A DNA stretch of 64,000 bases from Gammaproteobacteria bacterium (lineage in GTDB: Bacteria > Pseudomonadota > Gammaproteobacteria > Eutrophobiales > Eutrophobiaceae): the NCBI GenBank assembly GCA_016193395.1, contig JACPSH010000025.1:1-64000 (forward strand). Direction: 5' to 3'. Within the stretch, counting starts at the first letter, position 1; the number at the start of each line of letters is the position of its first letter. The translations under genes were made by a program, and so were the position numbers. Below, one piece after another: positions 41,551 to 50,980 of this stretch. The notes below the pieces were generated by a model. That model saw only the letters and a program-made list of their open reading frames with translations. It did no database searches and had not been told where the DNA came from.

Positions 41551-41582
41551 ATGACCTGTGGTCATTTATGACTATAGGTCAT
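41551..41582. promoter_or_regulatory. Twin palindromic operators, probably for the adjacent TetR regulator
   Basis: ATGACCTGTGGTCAT (41551-41565) and ATGACTATAGGTCAT (41568-41582), centres 17 bp apart, 4 bp before the tetR-like start codon. Confidence 0.75.
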
Positions 41583-41628
41583 AGTTGGCTCATGCGCAAG
41601 CCTGATACCGCGTCTCTTGCAAGGTCCC

Positions 41629-41760
41629 GCCGGATTCAGCTCTGGCGTGATTGCCGGGCGGGTCCTGCCATCGGGTACCGTCTTCGTGCTCGCTGTCGCT
41701 GCGCACGAAGAGCGGTGACCCGATGTCACCCGTCCGGCACGAGGCCCAACTGAATCCGGC
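41629..41760 (+). repeat. Palindromic dispersed repeat, copy b with outer 11-bp inverted arms
   Basis: Core 41654-41737 CCGGGCGGGTCCTGCCATCGGGTACCG...CGGTGACCCGATGTCACCCGTCCGG; outer arms GCCGGATTCAG (41629-41639) and CTGAATCCGGC (41750-41760). Confidence 0.8.
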
Positions 41761-41794
41761 CGGTCCGCTCTGGGCGAAGTAGTGGGTTAACGAA

Positions 41795-42871
41795 CTACTG
41801 CGGCGATCCGTGGCGGTTGAGGGCCCACTGCACGTGCTCGCGCACCAGCTCGCTCGGATGGTGGGCACGCGCCTGCAGTGCCGCGACGACGTCAGGCGAT
41901 GATGGGGCATTGCCGAGCGCAACGGCCAGGTTGCGCAGCCAGCGCTCGTAGCCAATGCGGCGGATGGCGGATCCTTCGGTGCGCTGCTGGAACTCCGCCT
42001 CGCTCCACATGAACAGATCGATCAGGCGGGCATCGTCCAATCCGTGCCGGGGAGCGAAGCCGCGCTCGGAGGTTTTCTGCGCAAAGCGGTTCCAGGGACA
42101 GACAAGCTGACAGTCATCGCAGCCGAACACGCGGTTGCCGATGAGCGGGCGGAATTCGATCGGGATCGGTCCGTGCAGTTCAATGGTGAGATAGGAAATG
42201 CAGCGGCGCGCATCGACCTGGTAGGGCGCAACGATAGCGCGGGTCGGGCAGATCTCGAGGCAGGCACTGCATGTCCCGCAATGACTCGCCCGGAACGGAT
42301 CGTCCTCGGGCAGCGGCAGATCGGTGTACAGCTCGCCGATGAAGAACCATGAGCCGGCGCGCGGGTGGATGAGATTGCTGTGTTTGCCGATCCAGCCCAG
42401 CCCGGCGTTTCGGGCGATCGCCCGCTCCAGCACCGGGGCGCTGTCGACGAAGGCGCGATACCCGAACGGGCCGGTGACCTTCTCGATTTTTCCGGCGAGC
42501 CTGCGCAGCCGCGCGCGGATCAGCTTGTGGTAATCGCGGCCCAGCGCATAGCGCGAGACGAATGCCTTGGATGGATCAGCGAGGACTGTGTCGGTGTCCG
42601 TCGCGCCCACCGGCTGGTAGTCCATTCGGCCGGAGACGATGCGGACCGTGCCGGGAACGAGGTCCGCGGGACGGCTGCGATGCGTCCCGTGCCGGGCCAT
42701 GTATGCCATTTCGCCGTGCCGGCCCTCCCTGAGCCAGTTGAGCAGGTGCGCCTCGTCGGGGCCAAGCTCGGTGCCGGTGATGCCGATCTGCTGAAAACCC
42801 AGTTCGTATCCCCAGGCCTTGATCTGCAGCGCGAGCCGCAGAAGATCGGGGAGGACGCGAGCTTCGTTCAT
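41795..42871 (-). CDS. queG: Epoxyqueuosine reductase
   Basis: HCGTCSACLEICPTRAI and GCDDCQLVCPWNRFA 4Fe-4S motifs. Confidence 0.95.
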   Translation of the reverse strand: MNEARVLPDLLRLALQIKAWGYELGFQQIGITGTELGPDEAHLLNWLREGRHGEMAYMARHGTHRSRPADLVPGTVRIVSGRMDYQPVGATDTDTVLADPSKAFVSRYALGRDYHKLIRARLRRLAGKIEKVTGPFGYRAFVDSAPVLERAIARNAGLGWIGKHSNLIHPRAGSWFFIGELYTDLPLPEDDPFRASHCGTCSACLEICPTRAIVAPYQVDARRCISYLTIELHGPIPIEFRPLIGNRVFGCDDCQLVCPWNRFAQKTSERGFAPRHGLDDARLIDLFMWSEAEFQQRTEGSAIRRIGYERWLRNLAVALGNAPSSPDVVAALQARAHHPSELVREHVQWALNRHGSPQ

Positions 42872-42874
42872 CGG

Positions 42875-42946
42875 AGTGAAAAGCGGAAAGTGAAAAGTTG
42901 AAAGAGAATTCTCCTTTTCACTTTTAACTTTACACTTTCAACTTCC
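42875..42946. repeat. Heptamer array, family A (inverted arms)
   Basis: GAGTGAA|AAGCGGA|AAGTGAA|AAGTTGA|AAGA GAATTC TCC TTTTCAC|TTTTAAC|TTTACAC|TTTCAAC|TTCC. Confidence 0.9.
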
Positions 42947-44352
42947 TACAGTGTTTCGCTTGCAAAATCGGCGAGCCGCGACCGCTCACCGCGGAGCAGC
43001 GTAACGTGTCCGCTGTGCTGCCAGTGCTTGAAGCGGTCAACCACGTAGGTCAGGCCGGACGTGGTTTCGGTGAGATACGGCGTGTCGATCTGGCCGATGT
43101 TGCCGAGGCAGGCGATCTTGCTTCCCGGTCCGGCTCGTGTGATCAATGTCTTCATCTGCTTGGAAGTCAGGTTTTGGGCCTCGTCGATAATGAGGTAGCG
43201 ATTGAGGAAAGTGCGGCCGCGCATGAAGTTGAGCGAGCGCAGCTTGATGCGTTTGTTCAGCAAATCCGCAGTGGCGGCGCGCGCCCAGTCGCCGCTGTTC
43301 TCGCCGCTGGTCAGCACCTCGAGGTTGTCGAGCAGCGCCCCCATCCACGGCGCCATCTTCTCTTCCTCCGTTCCGGGCAGAAAACCGATATCCTCGCCGA
43401 CCGGTACCGTTACGCGCGTGATGATGATCTCGCGGTAGCGCTTCGCTTCCATGGTCTGCTGCAATCCGGCGGCGAGCGCAAGCAGGGTTTTGCCGGTTCC
43501 GGCCGCACCCACCAGGGTCACGAGGTCGATATCCGGATCCATGAGCAGATTGAACGCGAAATTCTGCTCGCGGTTGCGCGCCGTGATGCTCCACACGCTG
43601 TTGCTGTCGCGTCGGTGATCGGTCGCGACGATGAGCGTCGTGCGGCCGGGCTCGATCGCATGCACGAGGGCCTCGAACCCCTCGGCCTCGGTGCTGTATA
43701 GGCACTGGTGCGGGTAGCATTCCGGCAGCGGCTTCGCCTCCAGGCCGTAAAAGGTGCGCGATTTCTCCTGCCATGAGCGCAGGTTTCGCGAGTTCTTCTC
43801 CCAGAACCCTTCGGGAAGGGCGGCGATGCCCGCGTAGAGGAGGTTCGGGTCGTCGAGGACCTTGTCGTTGTAGTAATCCTCGGTGTGGATCCCGAGTATG
43901 CGCGCCTTGATGCGCAGGTTGATGTCCTTGGAGACCAGCGTGACGACGCGGTCGGTGAAACGGTTCTGCAGAGACAGCGTCATCCCGAGAATGGTGTTGT
44001 CCACGTTGCTGCCGGGCAGGGTGGACGGGATCGGCTCGGAAAGGTGCTGCGTCTGGAGGAACAGCTTTCCGGAGGCGGGCGCTCCACCGTTGCTCAGGTC
44101 GATCTGGCAGAGTTCGAGTCCGTTCTCGATGGACGCCGAATCCCGGCCGTCGATCAGCTCGTCGATGAAGCGGCTGGCCTGGCGCGCGTTGCGCGCGACT
44201 TCCGAGGCCCCTTTTTTGCCGGCATCCAGCTCCTCGAGCACGGCCATGGGGACGAACAGGTCGTGTTCCTTGAAGCGGAACAGCGCCGCGGGATCGTGCA
44301 TGAGCACGTTCGTGTCGAGGACGAACAGGCGCCTCGCGTTGTCGGGGAGCAT
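42946..44352 (-). CDS. PIN-domain/PhoH-like ATPase
   Basis: MLPDNARRLFVLDTNVLMHDP (PIN) plus VTLVGAAGTGKTLLALAAGLQ and RYLIIDEAQNLTSKQMKTLITRAG (PhoH). Confidence 0.93.
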   Translation of the reverse strand: MLPDNARRLFVLDTNVLMHDPAALFRFKEHDLFVPMAVLEELDAGKKGASEVARNARQASRFIDELIDGRDSASIENGLELCQIDLSNGGAPASGKLFLQTQHLSEPIPSTLPGSNVDNTILGMTLSLQNRFTDRVVTLVSKDINLRIKARILGIHTEDYYNDKVLDDPNLLYAGIAALPEGFWEKNSRNLRSWQEKSRTFYGLEAKPLPECYPHQCLYSTEAEGFEALVHAIEPGRTTLIVATDHRRDSNSVWSITARNREQNFAFNLLMDPDIDLVTLVGAAGTGKTLLALAAGLQQTMEAKRYREIIITRVTVPVGEDIGFLPGTEEEKMAPWMGALLDNLEVLTSGENSGDWARAATADLLNKRIKLRSLNFMRGRTFLNRYLIIDEAQNLTSKQMKTLITRAGPGSKIACLGNIGQIDTPYLTETTSGLTYVVDRFKHWQHSGHVTLLRGERSRLADFASETL

Positions 44353-44369
44353 GGGTGGTGGCGCGGGCC

Positions 44370-44837
44370 TCAGAGCTCGGCGATGGCCTCGAGCACTTCC
44401 TGCACGTGGCCTTCGACCTTGACTTTGCGCCATTCGCGGCGCAACACGCCCTCGCCGTCAATTAGAAAGGTGCTGCGTTCGATGCCTCGCACCTTCTTGC
44501 CGTACATGTTCTTCAGCTTGATGACATCGAAAGTCCTGCACAACTCCTCGTCGACATCCGACAGCAGGCTGAAGGGGAATTTCTGTTCGCGGCAAAACCT
44601 GTCATGCGACTCGACGCTGTCCCGGGACACGCCCAGCACCACCGTGTTGAGCGCCCGGAAGCGGCGCATGTGGTCGCGGAAGTCCTGCCCTTCCAGCGTG
44701 CAGCCCGGTGTATTGTCCCTGGGGTAGAAATACAGTACGACGTTCTTTGCCCTGTAGTCCGAAAGTTTCTCGACCTTCCCGCCGCTGGCGGGCAGCGAGA
44801 ACGCCGGAACCTTTCTTCCGATCCCGATGTCACTCAT
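44370..44837 (-). CDS. bcp: Thioredoxin-dependent peroxiredoxin (Bcp/PrxQ)
   Basis: VLYFYPRDNTPGCTLEGQDFRDH. Confidence 0.94.
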   Translation of the reverse strand: MSDIGIGRKVPAFSLPASGGKVEKLSDYRAKNVVLYFYPRDNTPGCTLEGQDFRDHMRRFRALNTVVLGVSRDSVESHDRFCREQKFPFSLLSDVDEELCRTFDVIKLKNMYGKKVRGIERSTFLIDGEGVLRREWRKVKVEGHVQEVLEAIAEL

Positions 44838-44944
44838 GGGAAACGTGATGCGCGTGGAGGAGGAGCGGGCAGCGTCCCTGGCACAACCGGGTGAAAGAAA
44901 TCTGGCGTCAACGTCGTCAAGGCCGCGTGCGCTCTTGCGCCGCT

Positions 44945-45472
44945 CTACTTCACGGGCTCCATGATAGCATCCAGGTTCAGACGATCACAGAAGTCCATGA
45001 ACTCGCCGCGCAGCGCGGAGATCGAGACGTTGGTCGGGACGGCGATGGTCATGTGCAGCGAAAACATCGGGGTCTGCGTGTGCATCGCCTGGTAGGTACT
45101 GGTGTACATGTCCTGGATCTGGATATCGTTGTCGGCGATGAACTTCGCGATGTCGTGCACGACCCCGGGCCGGTCACAGCAGACCACGTCGATGGCATAG
45201 GGCATCTGGGCGGCGGCCGGCTTGCGTGCCGTGGTGCGCTTGCGGTGAATGGCCAGGCCGGTATCCTGTCCCAGCCTGGGCAGCTGGTCCTCGATCTTGG
45301 CGATTGCGTCCCAGGTGCCGGCGATCATCATGACCGCGGCGAATTCGTTGCCGAGCACCGTCATGCGGCTGTCGGTGATATTGCAGCCGCAGTCGCGCAC
45401 GGCTTTGCTGAATTGCTCGATAGCGCGCGGCGAATTCTCGCCGAGCGCGGTCAGTACCAGGTATTGCAGCAT
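44945..45472 (-). CDS. gcvR: ACT-domain protein, glycine cleavage system repressor (GcvR)-like
   Basis: Two ACT-like units; divergent from dapA, next to bcp. Confidence 0.82.
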   Translation of the reverse strand: MLQYLVLTALGENSPRAIEQFSKAVRDCGCNITDSRMTVLGNEFAAVMMIAGTWDAIAKIEDQLPRLGQDTGLAIHRKRTTARKPAAAQMPYAIDVVCCDRPGVVHDIAKFIADNDIQIQDMYTSTYQAMHTQTPMFSLHMTIAVPTNVSISALRGEFMDFCDRLNLDAIMEPVK

Positions 45473-45640
45473 GCGTGGAGGTGGGTGGGGGCGCGGCGTC
45501 CGGTGCGGAGATTGTCGGGGTTTGCACCGGCCTCCGCAAGACCCGGAGGCGCTTGTGGACCTTCGTCCGATCACCTTGTCACGCCAGCGCCGGATCAGTA
45601 CTATGGCCGCGCCGTTTTCCCGCCGATCCAAATTCAAGCC

Positions 45641-46531
45641 ATGTTCAAAGGCAGTCTCGTTGCGCTGGTTACGCCCATGAAATCCGGCGTCGGTCCGGCA
45701 ACCGAGCTGGACAACGCGGGGCTCGAACGCGTGATCGAGTTCCACATGGAAAACGGCACGGACGGCATCGTCGCGGTCGGCACGACCGGCGAATCCGCCA
45801 CGTTGAGCGAAGAGGAGCACTGCGGCGTTATATGCCGCATCATCGAAATGGTCCGCGGCCGGACCCCCGTGATCGCCGGGACCGGCGCCAATTCCACCGT
45901 CGAGGCCATCCGCCTGACCCGCTGCGCCAAGGAGGCCGGCGCGGACGCCTGCCTGCTGGTTACGCCGTATTACAACAAGCCCTCGCAGGAGGGACTGTTC
46001 CGGCATTACCAGGCCGTGGCGGAAGCCGTGGCGATCCCGCAGATTCTATATAATGTTCCGGGCCGCACGGCGTGCGACATGCTGCCGGAAACCGTGGCGC
46101 GCCTGTCGAAGGTCCGCAATATCATCGGGATCAAGGAAGCGACCGGTGACCTGGCGCGAGTCGGCCGGTTGCGGGAAACGTGCGGGGAGAATTTCATGCT
46201 GGTCAGCGGCGATGACGCGAGCGCGCGCGAATTCATGATGCGCGGGGGTGCCGGTGTCATTTCCGTGACCGCGAACGTAGCGCCGAGGGCGATGCATGAC
46301 CTGTGCGCCGCGGCGCTCGAAGGCGACGGCCAGGGCGCCGCCCGGATCGATGAGCGGCTGGCGGATCTGCACCGCACGCTGTTCCTCGAGTCGAACCCGA
46401 TACCGGTGAAATGGGCGCTGCACAGGATGAAACTGATCGAAGACGGGATCCGGCTGCCCCTGACCTGGCTGACGCCCAGGTTCGAAGCGGAATTGGAAGC
46501 CGCGATGCGCAAGGCAAACATACTTCACTAG
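45641..46531 (+). CDS. dapA: 4-hydroxy-tetrahydrodipicolinate synthase
   Basis: [14 protein letters not shown]...[19 protein letters not shown]...[11 protein letters not shown]...[13 protein letters not shown]. Confidence 0.97.
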   Translation: MFKGSLVALVTPMKSGVGPATELDNAGLERVIEFHMENGTDGIVAVGTTGESATLSEEEHCGVICRIIEMVRGRTPVIAGTGANSTVEAIRLTRCAKEAGADACLLVTPYYNKPSQEGLFRHYQAVAEAVAIPQILYNVPGRTACDMLPETVARLSKVRNIIGIKEATGDLARVGRLRETCGENFMLVSGDDASAREFMMRGGAGVISVTANVAPRAMHDLCAAALEGDGQGAARIDERLADLHRTLFLESNPIPVKWALHRMKLIEDGIRLPLTWLTPRFEAELEAAMRKANILH

Positions 46532-46543
46532 GTTGATTCCCCG

Positions 46544-47638
46544 ATGCCGAGAATTTTCATATTGATGCTGGTAGCCGCGATGCTGACCGGGTGCGGGATC
46601 GTCCCAAAATTTGACGATGTCATCCCGGACAAGCGCACCGAGTACAAGAAGAGCAAGAGTTTGCCGGACCTGGAAGTACCGCCCGACCTCACTTCGGGGG
46701 CCATCAGCGATTCCATGAACATCCCGAACGAAGATCAGGCAACCCTGTCCGAGTACCAGCGCCATCGCGACGCGCCGGGGCAGACCACGGCGCCGACGGA
46801 GGCCGTCGAGCCTTCCGCGGCGGGTGAGCAATGGGTGTCGGTGCGCGCCAGCCGCTACGACGTGTGGCCGAAACTGCGGACGTATTTCCAGGATCGCGGC
46901 TACAACCTCGAGTTGGACGATACCGAGCTCGGCGTGCTCGAAACCGACTGGTCGAAACCAGTGACCGAGGACGGTAGCGTATATCGACACAAGTTCAAGG
47001 TATTCTCGGAACAGGGCGCCGATCCTGCCGTGACAGTCGTTTTCGTCTCGGACGCGCGCCAGAAGCAGGCGCTGTCGGCGGACGGCGCCATCGCGTGGGT
47101 CGATGCTCCGAAAAGCGAGATCGCCGAGAAGCAGCTTGCGGGCGAACTGAACGTTCTGCTGAATGGAAGCCGTGCCGAGTCGGTTGCGACGGCGCCGGCG
47201 CAATCAGAGCAGGACTCGTCCGCGTCGGTACTGGCGCCCGCAGCGGCCGCGGATCGCAAGACCGCGGAACTGGTCGATGCCGGCGGCGGCAAGATGTACC
47301 TCGCGATCCCCGAGGAGTTCATGCTCGCCTGGCGCGAGACCGAACTGGCCCTGCAGCGCGGCGGCTTCATGGTCGAGCAGGTGGACCAGTCCAACGGCAT
47401 CTACCACATCACATTCTTCAACCGGCCGGCCGGCGAGGAAGAGAAGAAGGGATGGATGTCGAAACTCAAGTTCTGGAAGGACGATGAGCCGGAAGGCCGG
47501 CCCTACCAGATCAACCTGACCGGCGTCGGCGACAAGACCGAGGTGGTCGTGCTGAACGCCAGCGGCGAATGGGAGACGAACGAGGACTCGGCCCGCATCC
47601 TCGCGGTGTTGCAGCATCAGTACAATACAAAAGAGTGA
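46544..47638 (+). CDS. bamC: Outer membrane protein assembly factor BamC
   Basis: Lipobox LTGCGIV; YKKSKSLPDLEVPPDLT; directly downstream of dapA. Confidence 0.9.
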   Translation: MPRIFILMLVAAMLTGCGIVPKFDDVIPDKRTEYKKSKSLPDLEVPPDLTSGAISDSMNIPNEDQATLSEYQRHRDAPGQTTAPTEAVEPSAAGEQWVSVRASRYDVWPKLRTYFQDRGYNLELDDTELGVLETDWSKPVTEDGSVYRHKFKVFSEQGADPAVTVVFVSDARQKQALSADGAIAWVDAPKSEIAEKQLAGELNVLLNGSRAESVATAPAQSEQDSSASVLAPAAAADRKTAELVDAGGGKMYLAIPEEFMLAWRETELALQRGGFMVEQVDQSNGIYHITFFNRPAGEEEKKGWMSKLKFWKDDEPEGRPYQINLTGVGDKTEVVVLNASGEWETNEDSARILAVLQHQYNTKE

Positions 47639-47724
47639 AAAGTGAAAAGTCTAAAGTGAAAAGGAGCATCAGGAGACGGGTTATCGCTTTCCCTTTTCAC
47701 TTTCCACTTTTTACTTTCTACTTC
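47631..47724. repeat. Heptamer array, family A (two arms) between convergent bamC and der
   Basis: AAGAGTG|AAAAGTG|AAAAGTC|TAAAGTG|AAAAGGA ... CCTTTTCAC|TTTCCAC|TTTTTAC|TTTCTAC|TTCC; contains both stop codons. Confidence 0.88.
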
Positions 47725-49111
47725 CTTTCCGCCGGATCATTCGGCTCCGTTTCGCCAGTTCCTTTTTTTTCCGTTCATCGCGCCTGCCCTTGTAAGGATT
47801 CTCGCCGCGCTTGAAGTCCACGATGACCGGCGTGCCCACCAGCTTCAGGCCGCGGCGCAGGCTGTTCGAAAGGTAGCGCCGGTAGGCGTTCGGCACGTGC
47901 TCGGTCTGATTGCCGTGCACGATGACGCGCACCGGCCCGTGTCCGCCGATGTGCGCGTAGCGCAGCTTGATGCGCCGGCCCTGGACCAGCGGAGGCTCGT
48001 GCGCCTGGACCGCCTGACGCAGAATTTCCGTGACCATGGACGACTTGAACGTGCGCGCCTGCGTCTCGGCAATGGCGTCGAGGATATCGAAGAGTTTCCC
48101 CACGCCGGTCCCGTGCAGCGCGGAAATATAGCGGATGCAGGCGTACTCGACGAACCCGAGCCTGCGCCGGACCTGGCCGCGCACGGTGGCGCGTTGTTCC
48201 TGCGACAGCCCGTCCCACTTGTTGAGGGCGATGATCAATGATTTCCCGCTTTCCGCGGTCAGGCCAAGGAGCGCGATGTCCTGGTCCGTCAAGCCGGCGC
48301 GCGCATCCACGACAGCGATGATCACGTCAGCCTGCTCGACGGCCTGCAGGCTCCTGGCGATACTGACCTTCTCCACGCGATCCACGACCCGGGCGCGTCG
48401 CCGCATCCCGGGCGTATCCACCAGCACGTAGCGGTGGTCGCGCCGCTCGAAGGGCACCGCGATGCTGTCACGCGTCGTGCCCGGCTCGTCGTAGATCAAC
48501 ACCCGTTCTTCACCCAGCATGCGGTTCACGAGCGTGGATTTGCCCACGTTGGGCCGGCCGATGATGCCGACGCGCGGGCCCGGCGCCGCGGCCTCCGGCG
48601 CCGCACCGGTATCAGGGAATTCGTCGAGAACGCGGCCGAGCAGCGGCGCGATGCCATTGCCGTGCTCCGCGGAAATGGCACTGGGTTCGCCGATGCCCAA
48701 TCGGTAGAAATCGGCGCAGGCCACGTCCGGATCGAGTCCTTCGGTTTTATTGACCACGAGATGCACGTGCCTGCCCGTGCGGCGCAGCGTGTCAGCCAGT
48801 TCCAAATCCTGCGCCACCGCGCCGACGCGGCCGTCCACCAGCCAGAGCACGGCGTCCGCTTCCTGCACCGCGCGCATTGCCTGATCCGAAATACGGGCCG
48901 CGAGACGCGCGTCGCCCTCGCCGCCTTCTCCCATGCCGCCCGTGTCGATCGCGATGAAGCGGCGGCGGCCGTGCTGCGCGAAGCCGTACTGCCGGTCGCG
49001 CGTGATCCCCGGCCTGTCGGCGACCAGCGCGTCGCGCGAGCGCGTGAGCCGGTTGAACAGCGTCGATTTGCCGACGTTCGGGCGGCCGAAGATGGCGAGG
49101 ATGGGAATCAA
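47711..49111 (-). CDS. der: Ribosome-associated GTPase Der (EngA)
   Basis: Two GTPase domains: [16 protein letters not shown] and [16 protein letters not shown]. Confidence 0.97.
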   Translation of the reverse strand: MIPILAIFGRPNVGKSTLFNRLTRSRDALVADRPGITRDRQYGFAQHGRRRFIAIDTGGMGEGGEGDARLAARISDQAMRAVQEADAVLWLVDGRVGAVAQDLELADTLRRTGRHVHLVVNKTEGLDPDVACADFYRLGIGEPSAISAEHGNGIAPLLGRVLDEFPDTGAAPEAAAPGPRVGIIGRPNVGKSTLVNRMLGEERVLIYDEPGTTRDSIAVPFERRDHRYVLVDTPGMRRRARVVDRVEKVSIARSLQAVEQADVIIAVVDARAGLTDQDIALLGLTAESGKSLIIALNKWDGLSQEQRATVRGQVRRRLGFVEYACIRYISALHGTGVGKLFDILDAIAETQARTFKSSMVTEILRQAVQAHEPPLVQGRRIKLRYAHIGGHGPVRVIVHGNQTEHVPNAYRRYLSNSLRRGLKLVGTPVIVDFKRGENPYKGRRDERKKKELAKRSRMIRRKGSRK

Positions 49112-50274
49112 TGATACGTATACGCCGCCAGCGTGCCGTCGCTCGCGTAGGCGTAGAGAACCTTGCCCACGACGATCGGCTTAACGATGATGCGCGCGCC
49201 GGATAATTGCGTGCGAGCGACGAAATCGCCGGTCGCCTTGTCCATCCAGTGCAGGTAGCCTTCCAGGTCGCCGACCACGACGTAATCGCCGATGGACGCC
49301 GGGCCCGTGGCCGCGCGGGCATGCAGCTTCTCCTGCCTCCAGATGACGGTGCCGGTAAAGCGGTCGAATGCCAGGACGTGGCTCTGATCGTTGCTGAGGT
49401 AGAGATAACTTTCGTCGGCCGTGAAACCGGCGTACGAGGAGATCTCGCGGTTCCAGAGGATACGACCGCTTTCGAGCTGCACCGCGGCGATCTGGCCCTG
49501 GAAGGTGGCAACGTAGATGATGCCGTCCATCAGCAGCGGCTCGGAATCGATGTCCACCATACGCTCCAGTTCGGAGCGTCCCCGCGAGGTCGCAACGCTG
49601 GTTTCCCAGATCAGGCGCCCTGTGGGCAGGTCGAGAGCCGCCAGGCGGCCGGCATCGAATCCCGCGATAACGATGCCCCCCGAAACCAGGGGCGCGCTTG
49701 TGCCGCGGAGGGTGAGCGCCGGCACGGTCCGGTCGTACGTCCACAACCGCTTACCCGTGTCTCCGGCCATGCCGAAAACCCTGCCGTCGTTGGTGCGGAC
49801 CACGACCGTGCCGTCGGCCTTGATGGGGGGAGAGAGGACTTCGCTGGATACGCGCGAACGCCAAAGCTTCTTGCCGGAATCGGCGTTCAGGGCAATCACT
49901 TCGCCTTCGCCGGTCCCGACCAGAACGACGTTTTCGCCAAATCCGGGCCCGCCAGTGATGTGCTCGTCGACATCCTCCGACCAGAGCGTCTTGCCGTTGC
50001 TGGCGTCAAGGGCCACGACTTCGCCGTCCGAATCAGCCGTGAACAGGCGTTGCCCGGCCACCGCGGGCTCGAGCTTGAGGTACTGATCATCGGTGCCGCT
50101 GCCGACGCCTTCGGACCAGAGGCGCACGACATTGAGGCGCGGGCGGAATTCAACGAGCGGCGACGGGGGCTCGGAGTTGTCCTTGCCGCCGCTGAACCAG
50201 CTCGCGACCTTTTCCGTGGTCCCGCAGCCGGCGCAGCACACTGCAAGCAGCGCGGCCAGCAGAATCTTTGTCAT
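49108..50274 (-). CDS. bamB: Outer membrane protein assembly factor BamB
   Basis: Lipobox AVCCAGCG; PQQ-type beta-propeller blades. Confidence 0.94.
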   Translation of the reverse strand: MTKILLAALLAVCCAGCGTTEKVASWFSGGKDNSEPPSPLVEFRPRLNVVRLWSEGVGSGTDDQYLKLEPAVAGQRLFTADSDGEVVALDASNGKTLWSEDVDEHITGGPGFGENVVLVGTGEGEVIALNADSGKKLWRSRVSSEVLSPPIKADGTVVVRTNDGRVFGMAGDTGKRLWTYDRTVPALTLRGTSAPLVSGGIVIAGFDAGRLAALDLPTGRLIWETSVATSRGRSELERMVDIDSEPLLMDGIIYVATFQGQIAAVQLESGRILWNREISSYAGFTADESYLYLSNDQSHVLAFDRFTGTVIWRQEKLHARAATGPASIGDYVVVGDLEGYLHWMDKATGDFVARTQLSGARIIVKPIVVGKVLYAYASDGTLAAYTYH

Positions 50275-50909
50275 GCAGGGGGCTTGGGACCCAGAACGGC
50301 CAGTTTGACTTCGAGGACATCCGTCGCGCTGCCGCTGGCGCGCGTCTGCTTCAGCGCGTTTTCGTACGCCGCGCGCGCCGCCTCGATCCTGCCGCGGGCG
50401 GCTTCGATGTCGCCGCGCAGCTCCCCGTAATCCGCCTCGTAGGCGCCTGGGGCGCCGTCTAGCAGTGCGAAGGCTTCGTCGTGCATGTCCTGTGATTCGA
50501 GTACCCGCGCCAGCCGCAGGCGGATCTCGCGTTTCAGCACCGGATCCCTGTTCTTCGCCAACGCGGTTCGCAGGTGGCCGGCCGCAGCGCCAGGATCGCC
50601 GGCATCGACCGCGAGCCTGGCGTGGATCAGCGCGGCGAATATCGCATAGGGTGTATCGGAGAAACGTCGTTGCAGATCGGCGGCGGTCTTGTCGGCCTTG
50701 TCGGTCTCTGAATTACGGACGGCGATCGCCAGTTCCTGGTAGAGCGCAGAGGCGGCTTCCCCGCGGTTCAACTCGTGGCTCTGCCACGCGCGCCAGCCAA
50801 AAACCGCCGCGAGACCGATGACTACGCCGAGTACCGCGGACTGGCCGTTCTCCTTCCACCACCCCCGCAGCGCCTCGAGCTGCTCCTCTTCCGTCCTATA
50901 GACGTCCAA
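50271..50909 (-). CDS. YfgM-family TPR membrane protein
   Basis: MDVYRTEEEQLEALRGWWKENGQSAVLGVVIGLAAVFGWRAWQ; between bamB and hisS. Confidence 0.9.
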   Translation of the reverse strand: MDVYRTEEEQLEALRGWWKENGQSAVLGVVIGLAAVFGWRAWQSHELNRGEAASALYQELAIAVRNSETDKADKTAADLQRRFSDTPYAIFAALIHARLAVDAGDPGAAAGHLRTALAKNRDPVLKREIRLRLARVLESQDMHDEAFALLDGAPGAYEADYGELRGDIEAARGRIEAARAAYENALKQTRASGSATDVLEVKLAVLGPKPPA

Positions 50910-50980
50910 TGACTTTCTCCCGATCTTTGCCTGCCGCGGGCGACTGCCCGCAGCCGCGCATTATAACGCGCGCGCCGGCT

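Noticed and set aside
44891-45640. 5' part of the long + ORF before dapA
   Set aside because: Antisense to the gcvR-like gene; dapA begins at the ATG at 45641 with a conserved N-terminus.
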